NCBI GenBank assembly: GCA_018064385.1
Contig: JAGHVI010000192.1
Coordinates: 1 to 15,537 of the forward strand
Length of the DNA: 15,537 nucleotides
Source: Candidatus Minthenecus merdequi
GTDB lineage: Bacteria > Bacteroidota > Bacteroidia > Bacteroidales > Paludibacteraceae
Reading direction: 5' to 3'
Shown: positions 1-6,217 of the stretch, piece after piece
Layout of the letters: every line of letters begins with the position of its first letter
Numbering within the stretch: position 1 is the first letter of the stretch
The notes under the pieces: generated by a model
Told to the model about the DNA's origin: nothing
What the model saw: only the letters and a program-made list of their open reading frames with translations
Database searches by the model: none
Translations under genes and position numbers: made by a program

Positions 1-2
1 AG

Positions 3-122
3 CAGCAAGATGCAAAATTACTGCAAACCGAAAGCAAAGAGCTTGCTCATTTGCTGAGGTGCAGCGTAATTTATCAAAAAATAAATTCAAAAGCGTCCAA
101 CAATGAACCATCCGCCTTGTAA
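3..122 (+). CDS. Possible 3' end of a gene entering from the left
   Basis: One frame is open from the window edge to a TAA at 120-122 and gives a 39-residue hydrophilic tail (begins QQDAKLLQTESKEL, ends NNEPSAL). The tail is plausible as the end of a helical protein, but another frame is also open for about 35 codons. A 33-nt repeat shared with the right end of the window lies inside it (60-92). It would converge on the small minus-strand ORF that ends at 136, only 13 nt away. I do not recognise the protein. It may equally be non-coding repeat sequence. Confidence 0.25.
   Translation, partial: QQDAKLLQTESKELAHLLRCSVIYQKINSKASNNEPSAL
60..92 (+). repeat. 33-nt repeat, inverted copy at 15298-15330
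   Basis: This segment (starts TGCAGCGTAATTTATC) is identical, base for base, to the reverse complement of 15298-15330. The identity stops abruptly on both sides. A 33-nt exact match between two short intergenic strips about 15 kb apart is not expected by chance, even in AT-rich DNA. Confidence 0.85.
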
Positions 123-135
123 CTTAAAAACATAA

Positions 136-151
136 TTAATAGAACCACCCT
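136..151. repeat. 16-nt repeat, direct copy at 15200-15215
   Basis: TTAATAGAACCACCCT occurs exactly here and at 15200-15215 in the same orientation. On the minus strand both copies read Gly-Trp-Phe-Tyr-stop in the open frame that overlaps them. Confidence 0.75.
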
Positions 152-303
152 TTACCCAAAATTCTATTGAAAGCAGCCACTGCATCGTCCGCTACCTTCT
201 TGCGCATTCCTTCTGTCGTTTCATCTTCCTTCCGCAACATTTCTTCCTCTGCCGCCTTCTCTATTTGCTCATTGGTCACCTGGTTGAACATTTCAAACTC
301 CAT
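136..303 (-). CDS. Small hypothetical protein, 55 aa
   Basis: An ATG at 303-301 opens a 55-codon minus-strand frame that ends in TAA at 138-136. The product is acidic and helix-prone (begins MEFEMFNQVTNEQIEKAAEE, ends FNRILGKGWFY) with no signal peptide or membrane segment. A GAGGG about 8 nt before the ATG could serve as ribosome binding site. The longer plus-strand frame across the same bases (from 167) is serine-rich and reads like an antisense shadow. Both ends of the ORF coincide with repeats: a 16-nt repeat overlaps the first base of the start codon and the upstream site, and another 16-nt repeat encodes the C-terminal GWFY and stop. It could be a genuine small protein carried by a repeat unit, or a decayed fragment of a larger one. 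No function can be assigned. Confidence 0.4.
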   Translation of the reverse strand: MEFEMFNQVTNEQIEKAAEEEMLRKEDETTEGMRKKVADDAVAAFNRILGKGWFY

Positions 304-318
304 TCAAAAACCCTCAAA
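303..318. repeat. 16-nt repeat, direct copy at 15164-15179
   Basis: TTCAAAAACCCTCAAA occurs exactly here and at 15164-15179 in the same orientation. The right-hand copy lies inside an arm of the large inverted-repeat element. The order of this repeat and the 16-nt repeat at 136 is reversed between the two ends of the window. Confidence 0.7.
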
Positions 319-351
319 TTTGTATGATGTGGAAAAAAAAAGAGGATATAA

Positions 352-383
352 TTTGTTTATTCGAGAAATTTGTTGTACCTTTG
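352..383 (+). promoter_or_regulatory. Bacteroidota-type promoter for the long gene string
   Basis: A TTTG at 352-355 (the -33 box) is followed after exactly 20 nt by TACCTTTG at 376-383, which matches the TAnnTTTG -7 consensus of the Bacteroidota primary sigma factor. Transcription would begin a few bases downstream and leave a leader of roughly 25-30 nt before the ATG at 417. It is the only clear promoter seen upstream of the gene string that runs to mutS. Confidence 0.75.
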
Positions 384-416
384 TGATTGAATATTACTAT
401 AAATTGACAGATAGAT

Positions 417-845
417 ATGAATACTTACGAAAGTAAACAGAAACAAATCAGAAAAGAACAAGGGGCTATTTATGACCGTATTTCAGATCTGAGAAACGCC
501 AAGCCTTACGTTGATGCGATTCCTGCAGATATGAAGAAAGGCTTTGAGGATATTGAATTTACTGAGGATTCAGTATCATTCAGTGCAAACATGGTGGGAC
601 GAGTGACATTGAAAATCATTGATCGTGAAGCTCCTAAGATGTTGAAATTTCAGGCAGAGGGAATACCGATGGCTGCTAATTTGTGGATACAATTATTAGG
701 TGTGTCGGAGGATGATACACGTATGAAAGTAACGGTTAAAGCGGATATTCCGTTGATGCTTAGACCAATGATTGGAGGAAAAATTGAAAAAGGGGTTGAA
801 AAGTTTGCTGAAATGTTGGCATTTACGCTCAATGGAGAGATGTGA
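417..845 (+). CDS. SRPBCC-like (polyketide cyclase/START fold) protein, 142 aa
   Basis: The protein is soluble, with no signal peptide. Its length, alternating strand pattern, amphipathic C-terminal helix (KIEKGVEKFAEMLAFTL) and conserved-looking core (FSANMVGRVTLKIIDREAPKMLKFQAEG) resemble the small SRPBCC-fold proteins common in Bacteroidales. That fold forms a deep ligand-binding cavity, but nothing here identifies a ligand. It is the first gene after the promoter at 352-383. Its TGA stop overlaps the tadA start (TGATG), so the two are probably translationally coupled. The fold assignment is by resemblance and the role is unknown. Confidence 0.75.
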   Translation: MNTYESKQKQIRKEQGAIYDRISDLRNAKPYVDAIPADMKKGFEDIEFTEDSVSFSANMVGRVTLKIIDREAPKMLKFQAEGIPMAANLWIQLLGVSEDDTRMKVTVKADIPLMLRPMIGGKIEKGVEKFAEMLAFTLNGEM

Positions 846-1288
846 TGGATGATGATTTTTATATGAATCAGGCACTCGCCGAGGCACGCAAGGCGAAGGC
901 TGAGGATGAAATTCCAGTAGGAGCAGTGATTGTGGCTGGTGACAGAATTATTGCTCGTGCATACAACCAGACGGAGCGTTTGAAAGATGTGACGGCACAT
1001 GCTGAGATGTTGGCGATTACAGCAGCTGCAAATACCCTTGGAGCAAAATATCTGACGGATTGTACGTTGTATGTAACATTGGAACCTTGTACAATGTGTG
1101 CAGCAGCATTGCGGTGGTGTCAGATTTCGAGGGTGGTGTATGGCGCTGAAGATGATAAAAATGGTTATAAGCGTTTTGCACCAGAGATTATGCATCCTAA
1201 AACCAAAGTAGAGGGTGGGGTAAAAGCTGAAGAGTGCTCAAAAATAGTGACATCGTTTTTTGAAGAGAAAAGAAGAAAAAAATTATGA
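845..1288 (+). CDS. tadA: tRNA-specific adenosine deaminase TadA
   Basis: TadA deaminates adenosine 34 of tRNA-Arg(ACG) to inosine, which lets one tRNA read CGU, CGC and CGA. The 147-residue product has the cytidine/deoxycytidylate deaminase fold with the full zinc and catalytic set: HAE (His52, Glu54) and PCTMC (Cys82, Cys85), preceded by the typical EIPVGAVIV strand. The ATG at 845 is preferred because it overlaps the stop of the previous gene as TGATG. A GTG at 842 in the same frame would add one residue. The C-terminus is very basic (EEKRRKKL), suitable for RNA contact. The stop overlaps the next start by 4 nt (ATGA). A guanine deaminase-type paralogue is less likely given the short length and PCTMC motif. 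Confidence 0.95.
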   Translation: MDDDFYMNQALAEARKAKAEDEIPVGAVIVAGDRIIARAYNQTERLKDVTAHAEMLAITAAANTLGAKYLTDCTLYVTLEPCTMCAAALRWCQISRVVYGAEDDKNGYKRFAPEIMHPKTKVEGGVKAEECSKIVTSFFEEKRRKKL

Positions 1289-1986
1289 GTGCACCTTTTA
1301 GGTTTAAGCAGTTCGAGGTGAGGCAGGAACGGGCACCTATGAAGGTGGGAACAGATGGTGTGCTGTTGGGGGCTTGGGCCGAGGGAGGAGAAAGAATATT
1401 GGATGTCGGAACAGGAACAGGCTTGATTGCAATGATGATGGCTCAAAGATTTGAGCATGCGCAAGTGGTTGGAATTGACATCAACGAAGGCGCTGTGTTA
1501 GACGCAGTTGACAATGTGACAAGGAGCAAATTCGCAGAGAGAGTGGTGATTGAAAAGTGTGCGTTGCAGGAATTTGACGATTACGGGTTTGACTCGATTG
1601 TGTGTAATCCGCCTTTTTTTGTCAAATCGTTGCAATGCCCAAACAAAGGACGAAGTGAAGCACGACATTCTGATACACTTAACATAGAGGAGGTTATTGA
1701 TAATGCAAGTGACATATTGAACGAAGGGGGAATGTTGAGTGTCATATTGCCGTATGAGCAGGAGAAAATGTTTGTTGAGAGCGGTAAGAAGGCAGGGTTT
1801 GCGGTGAATAGGATAATGAGGGTGAGGCCGACAAAAAACAGTATATATAAGAGAGTTATGATAGAGTTGAGAAAAGGTGTCATGCAGGGGAGTGTTGATG
1901 AACGGGAGATGTATATTGAGCAGGCAAGGCACGTTTATTCGGAAGACTATTATGAAATGACAAAAGAATTTTATTTAGACAAATGA
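1285..1986 (+). CDS. trmN6: tRNA1(Val) adenine-37 N6-methyltransferase (TrmN6/YfiC type)
   Basis: This 233-residue Rossmann-fold SAM methyltransferase carries DVGTGTG (residues 40-46, SAM loop), an acidic VVGIDIN strand end and NPPFF (108-112), the N6-adenine methyltransferase motif IV. The N-terminal FRFKQFEVRQERAPMKVGTDGVLLGAW is characteristic of the YfiC/TrmN6 group, which methylates A37 of tRNA1(Val) in Escherichia coli. The neighbour tadA, another anticodon-loop modifier, fits that role. Start and stop overlap both flanking genes by 4 nt. The tRNA substrate in this organism is inferred from family membership. A related PrmC-like or rRNA methyltransferase is less likely because of the N-terminal signature. 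Confidence 0.85.
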   Translation: MSAPFRFKQFEVRQERAPMKVGTDGVLLGAWAEGGERILDVGTGTGLIAMMMAQRFEHAQVVGIDINEGAVLDAVDNVTRSKFAERVVIEKCALQEFDDYGFDSIVCNPPFFVKSLQCPNKGRSEARHSDTLNIEEVIDNASDILNEGGMLSVILPYEQEKMFVESGKKAGFAVNRIMRVRPTKNSIYKRVMIELRKGVMQGSVDEREMYIEQARHVYSEDYYEMTKEFYLDK

Positions 1987-3977
1987 AAGAAATAGACGAC
2001 CTCAGACGAGAACTGAGAGAATACAACCACAGCTATTATGTGCTGAACCAACCACAGATTTCGGACAAAGAGTTTGATATGAAGATGAAAAAGTTGGAAC
2101 AGCTTGAAGCTGAGCATCCTGAGTGTTATGATGCTGACAGTCCAACGCTGAAGGTGGGCAGTGACCTACAGAAAGGTTTTGTTCAGGTTGAGCACAGGTA
2201 TCCAATGCTTTCGTTGGGGAACACATACTCGGAGGGGGAGGTCAGAGATTGGTATATCAAAACTAAAAAGTTGGTAGGAAAAGATTTTGACGTGGTATGC
2301 GAGTTGAAATTTGACGGTACGAGCATTTCGGTAATATACGAAAATGGACGTCTGGTGCGTGGCGTGACGCGTGGAGATGGCAAGGTGGGAGACGATGTGA
2401 CAAGAAATGTGGCATATATCCAGAATGTACCGAAATTCTTGACGGGTGATTATCCTGTAAAGGTGGAATTCAGAGGAGAGGTGTTAATGCCGTGGAGTAG
2501 TTTTGACAGATTGAATCGTGAACGTGAGGAGCAGCAGGAGCAGTTGTTTGCCAATCCCAGAAACGCTGCATCTGGAACACTCAAACTACTGGACAGCAAA
2601 GAAGTGTGGAGACGAGGATTGCAAACATACATTTACTACACATTAGGTGAGGAACTGCCGTTGAAGACGCACTACGAGCAATTGCAGAAAACAAGAGAAT
2701 GGGGAATGAATGTGAGTAGTGATATGAAATTGTGTCACTCGTTGGAGGAGATTATGGAGTATATCAAACATTGGGATGAGGCAAGAAAAGAATTGCCTGT
2801 GGCTACGGATGGTATAGTGTTGAAAGTTAATGATTTTACGTTACAGGAAAAATTAGGTTATACAGCAAAAAATCCACGTTGGGCAATTGCGTACAAATTT
2901 CAACCCGAACAGGCATTGACAAGGTTGGAAGCAGTTACGTACCAAGTTGGAAGAACTGGTGTGGTGACACCAGTGGCTAACCTTGAGGCGGTGCTATTGT
3001 CAGGTACAATGGTGAGGAGAGCAACATTGCATAATGAAGACTTTGTGCGCGCATTGGACTTGCACGAAAGTGATATGGTCTATGTTGAAAAAGGCGGAGA
3101 GATAATACCAAAGATAACAGCAGTGGATAAAAGTCAAAGAGATAAAACTGCGAAGAGGATAGAATTTATTGACAAATGTCCTGTGTGCAACACAAAACTG
3201 GTAAGAAACGATGAAGAATCAGCATGGTATTGCCCTAACGAAACTGGGTGCGCGCCACAGATACGCGGGAGAATGGAACATTTTGTGTCGAGAAAAGCAA
3301 TGAATATAGACGGCATAGGGTCTGAGATAATAACAAACATGTATGAAACAGGCATTGCAACAAGTATTGAAGCTTTGTACTCATTAACATACAACGACTT
3401 GAGAATGTTGGATGGTTTTGCTGACAAAAGTGCGAGGAATGTGTTAGCTGAACTTGCGAAGTCGCGCGAAGTACCATACGAGAGAGTATTATTTGCAATA
3501 GGAATAAGGAATGTAGGAGAGGTTATAGCAAAAAAACTTGCAGCAAGATTCAGAAGCATTGATGAACTGAGAAATGCAACAGTTGAGGAGATGACAGAGG
3601 TAGAAGATATAGGCGAAAAGATAGCACGCAATGTAATTGCATTCTTTGCTGAACCTAAGAACATATCTATGATTGAGACGCTCAGACAATATGGGTTGAA
3701 GATGAAAAGTGAAGAGGAGAAGGTAGTAGTCTCAGACCGTCTGTCAGGTATGACCATTGTGGTGAGTGGTAAATTTGAAATGCATAGTCGAGAAGAGTAC
3801 AAAGCTATGATAGAGTCAAATGGAGGAAAAAATGGTAGTAGCGTAAGTGCCAAGACGACATACATATTAGCTGGCAGTGATATGGGTCCAGCCAAGAGAG
3901 AGAAAGCCGAAAAACTCGGTGTAAAAATAATAAATGAAAATGAGTTTGCTCAGTTACTTAAGGAAAAGGAAGATTGA
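1983..3977 (+). CDS. ligA: NAD+-dependent DNA ligase LigA
   Basis: LigA seals nicks in duplex DNA during Okazaki fragment joining and excision repair, using NAD+ as AMP donor. At 664 residues it is full length. In order it shows the N-terminal Ia NAD-binding domain (YYVLNQPQISDKEFD), the adenylation lysine in ELKFDG (Lys109), the nucleotide-binding FANPRNAASGTL (189-200), ATDGIVLKV, the OB-fold, a four-cysteine zinc finger (Cys399, Cys402, Cys417, Cys423), helix-hairpin-helix repeats (NIDGIG; VEDIGEKIA) and a C-terminal BRCT domain (about 588-660). No key residue is missing. It starts within the stop of trmN6 (ATGA), and its last 44 nt overlap the next gene. Confidence 0.98.
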   Translation: MKEIDDLRRELREYNHSYYVLNQPQISDKEFDMKMKKLEQLEAEHPECYDADSPTLKVGSDLQKGFVQVEHRYPMLSLGNTYSEGEVRDWYIKTKKLVGKDFDVVCELKFDGTSISVIYENGRLVRGVTRGDGKVGDDVTRNVAYIQNVPKFLTGDYPVKVEFRGEVLMPWSSFDRLNREREEQQEQLFANPRNAASGTLKLLDSKEVWRRGLQTYIYYTLGEELPLKTHYEQLQKTREWGMNVSSDMKLCHSLEEIMEYIKHWDEARKELPVATDGIVLKVNDFTLQEKLGYTAKNPRWAIAYKFQPEQALTRLEAVTYQVGRTGVVTPVANLEAVLLSGTMVRRATLHNEDFVRALDLHESDMVYVEKGGEIIPKITAVDKSQRDKTAKRIEFIDKCPVCNTKLVRNDEESAWYCPNETGCAPQIRGRMEHFVSRKAMNIDGIGSEIITNMYETGIATSIEALYSLTYNDLRMLDGFADKSARNVLAELAKSREVPYERVLFAIGIRNVGEVIAKKLAARFRSIDELRNATVEEMTEVEDIGEKIARNVIAFFAEPKNISMIETLRQYGLKMKSEEEKVVVSDRLSGMTIVVSGKFEMHSREEYKAMIESNGGKNGSSVSAKTTYILAGSDMGPAKREKAEKLGVKIINENEFAQLLKEKED

Positions 3978-4509
3978 CAAGAGAGTCAAAAAATTCAGCA
4001 CTACCTCGGAATACAAAACGTGGAACGAGGTAAAGAGTGTGCTTTTGCTGTTTGAGAGCAATTTCAAAGAGCAGAACGACGATGTGCGGCAGCTGATGTG
4101 GAGGTTACAAGACGAAGGCAAAAAAGTGTCAGCATGTATGTTTGTTGACGTAAAGGTGTCTCCTACTATGTCAAGAGACAATTTTGTGGTATTGGACAGA
4201 AAAAGCATTGGGCTATTTGGAATATACAAAAGTGATACTGCGGTGAATGTTGTTGAAAACGAGCAATTTGACTTAGTTTTAGACTTAACGACACATTTAG
4301 TTTATCCGTTGATGTACTTTATGTTGGATGTACATGCAACGATGAGGTGTGGAAAAGTGAAAGAAGAGTTGGAAGTGTCACCATACGATATGCAGATGGA
4401 AATGCAAATGCCTGATTTTGGTGATGATGAAGAAGCGAAGGAGAAATATAATGAGAGGATAGAAATAGCAGAGCAGATAATCAAGTATCTGAAAATGATT
4501 AAAAAGTGA
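3934..4509 (+). CDS. DUF6913-like cytoplasmic protein, 191 aa
   Basis: The protein has a basic N-terminus (YLRKRKIDKRVKKF) and a mixed core in which VLLLFESNFKEQND, a WRLQDEGKKVSACMFVD strand-turn-strand and FDLVLDLT are the most motif-like parts. An acidic stretch (DFGDDEEAKEKYNERIE) precedes a final helix. There is no signal peptide. From memory this matches the Bacteroidales DUF6913 family, which has no established function. The ATG at 3934 gives a 44-nt overlap with ligA. The second Met codon at 3940 would shorten it only slightly, and no in-frame start was found just after the ligA stop, so a real overlap is likely. It ends by overlapping the next gene's GTG start (GTGA). Confidence 0.75.
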   Translation: MKMSLLSYLRKRKIDKRVKKFSTTSEYKTWNEVKSVLLLFESNFKEQNDDVRQLMWRLQDEGKKVSACMFVDVKVSPTMSRDNFVVLDRKSIGLFGIYKSDTAVNVVENEQFDLVLDLTTHLVYPLMYFMLDVHATMRCGKVKEELEVSPYDMQMEMQMPDFGDDEEAKEKYNERIEIAEQIIKYLKMIKK

Positions 4510-5330
4510 GAAAATTATTGACAGTATTGATTTTGATGGGAATCATAGCGGAGAGTTATGGTCAGATGTTGTATCGTGTTAAAAAAAAAGGAGTTAAAGG
4601 CAATTCATATATAATGTTTGTGGATGAGATGTTGCCTTCGAGCGCACTTGTAGGGGTGAAAGATGTATTCAGATGTTATAACAAAAGTGAGAAAGTTGTG
4701 TGTGAATACGTTGCAGAGAAATCTTGGGACAGATGGACAGAAATGGTAAAATCACCGACAAGTTTAGGAGCGTTGATAGGGAAAAATGAAAGAGAATTGG
4801 TTGACTCAGTATTACGGACGGATTGCAAAGTGACAATAGGGAAAGTCAGCAAATTAAAACCTGCGGCAATAGTTATGATGTGGAGGGATGAGATATGCAA
4901 GAGCTTGTACGAGAGAGGAGAAGACGATGTAGCAATGGATTCATATTTCCAACAGGTGGCTTTGATGGAGGGCAAAAAAATAGAGTCATTAGACGACTCA
5001 CTAACTATATATGAGTATTTGGAAGAAAGTATAGATGTGCAAACAAGAAAAATGGTAGAGGAATTTCGACAAGGGAGAGAGTCCGTCGTAAAACGTTATC
5101 AGAGAGCAGAATTATTATTCAAAGCAGAAGATATTGAGGGGTTATCCGCATTACATAAAGATGAAAACGAGAGAGAAAAAATAGAGGCAAGAGTTGATGG
5201 ATGGGTTGAAAAAATAAAATTGTGTGTAGAGAGGGAGAGATGCTTTATAGTTCTGCCTGCAAAATACTTTGCAGGGGAATTGATTGACAAAATTGAAAAA
5301 CAAGGTTATAAAATAACAGAGGTCAAATGA
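4506..5330 (+). CDS. Secreted TraB/GumN-like protein with degenerate motifs, 274 aa
   Basis: A signal peptide (MRKLLTVLILMGIIAESYGQ) begins at a GTG start that overlaps the previous stop. The remainder aligns by eye with TraB/GumN proteins along its whole length: LYRVKKKGVKGNSYI, LKPAA (117-121), MDSYFQQVALMEGKKIESLD (144-163), an Arg-x-x-x-Trp pair (229-233) and a final FIVLPAKYFAGELIDKIEKQGYKITEV. In this family the two sites usually read roughly GT-x-H and GA-x-H. Here they are MFVD (37-40) and LPAK (250-253), so both glycine-histidine signatures are lost. TraB/GumN proteins are suspected metalloprotease-like folds, and this copy is probably not catalytic by that route. It sits between a DUF6913-like gene and dapA in the gene string. 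The ORF is intact, so it is diverged, not a pseudogene. Family call moderate, role unknown. Confidence 0.7.
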   Translation: MRKLLTVLILMGIIAESYGQMLYRVKKKGVKGNSYIMFVDEMLPSSALVGVKDVFRCYNKSEKVVCEYVAEKSWDRWTEMVKSPTSLGALIGKNERELVDSVLRTDCKVTIGKVSKLKPAAIVMMWRDEICKSLYERGEDDVAMDSYFQQVALMEGKKIESLDDSLTIYEYLEESIDVQTRKMVEEFRQGRESVVKRYQRAELLFKAEDIEGLSALHKDENEREKIEARVDGWVEKIKLCVERERCFIVLPAKYFAGELIDKIEKQGYKITEVK

Positions 5331-6214
5331 TATTCAACAACAAACTGATGGGAATGGGTGTTGCGTTGGTAACTCCATTCAAAAAAGATTACGCAGTCGA
5401 TTTCGATGCACTTCGCAAACTGGTTGAGTACCAGATAGAGGGAGGTGTGGATTATTTTGTAGTTCTTGGTACTACAGGCGAGACTCCCACACTATCTGAT
5501 GAAGAAAAACAGATGGTCATAAAAACCATTCTTGAGGTTAATGCTGGACGCAAACCAATAGTTCTCGGCATTGGAGGAAACAATACTATGGGTGTTGTGG
5601 AGCAAATAAAGAGGCAAGATTTCGAAGGAATAGATGCCATATTGAGTGTTGCTCCATTCTACAATAAACCATCACAGGCAGGTATATATCAGCATTATAA
5701 AACAATAGCAGAAAGCACTACGATGCCTGTAATTCTTTACAATGTGCCAGGAAGGACGGGCGTAAACATATCTGCAGAAACGACCATCAGACTATCGCAT
5801 GACTTCGAAAATATAGTAGCCATAAAGGAGGCTTCTGGCAATTTCCGTCAGATAGACGAGATAATCAAAAACAAGCGCAGTGACTTTATGGTAATTTCTG
5901 GTGACGATGGTATAACTTTTCCGTTAATAGCCCTTGGTGCAGTGGGTGTTATATCTGTTGTGGGTAATGCTTTTCCAAAAGAATTTGGCAGAATGGTTAG
6001 ATTAGCGCTTCACGGTGACTTAAGTGGAGCAAGAGAGATTCACTACAGATTTGTAGAGATGATTGAGGTACTCTTTGCAGATGGAAATCCAGCAGGCGTG
6101 AAGAGTGTATTGTCATGTATGGGTATGATAGAGAACGTATTACGACTGCCGCTTGTGCCAACACGCAACAATGAGGAGTGGGTGTTGAATTTTTTGAAAA
6201 AAAGAGGGATGTAA
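5327..6214 (+). CDS. dapA: 4-hydroxy-tetrahydrodipicolinate synthase DapA
   Basis: DapA condenses pyruvate with aspartate semialdehyde, the first committed step to diaminopimelate (for peptidoglycan) and lysine. The 295-residue TIM barrel is the standard length. It has the TTGE pocket (49-52), the proton-relay tyrosine in LYNVPGRTG (Tyr138), the Schiff-base lysine in VAIKEASG (Lys167) and GDDG before the substrate-facing strand. These separate it well from most N-acetylneuraminate lyase relatives. The ATG overlaps the preceding stop (ATGA). Because genes abut on both sides, there is no room for a lysine riboswitch directly upstream, so any lysine control would have to be enzymatic or act at the distant promoter. 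Confidence 0.95.
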   Translation: MIFNNKLMGMGVALVTPFKKDYAVDFDALRKLVEYQIEGGVDYFVVLGTTGETPTLSDEEKQMVIKTILEVNAGRKPIVLGIGGNNTMGVVEQIKRQDFEGIDAILSVAPFYNKPSQAGIYQHYKTIAESTTMPVILYNVPGRTGVNISAETTIRLSHDFENIVAIKEASGNFRQIDEIIKNKRSDFMVISGDDGITFPLIALGAVGVISVVGNAFPKEFGRMVRLALHGDLSGAREIHYRFVEMIEVLFADGNPAGVKSVLSCMGMIENVLRLPLVPTRNNEEWVLNFLKKRGM

Positions 6215-6217
6215 CAA

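Noticed and set aside
167..436. Plus-strand 89-codon ORF upstream of the SRPBCC-like gene
   Set aside because: It is low-complexity and serine-rich, runs antisense to the 55-codon ORF, crosses the promoter at 352-383 and overlaps the next real start out of frame.
5260..5330. Lysine riboswitch or separate promoter before dapA
   Set aside because: dapA starts inside the stop codon of the preceding gene. The nearby AATACTTTG does not fit TAnnTTTG, and there is no non-coding space.
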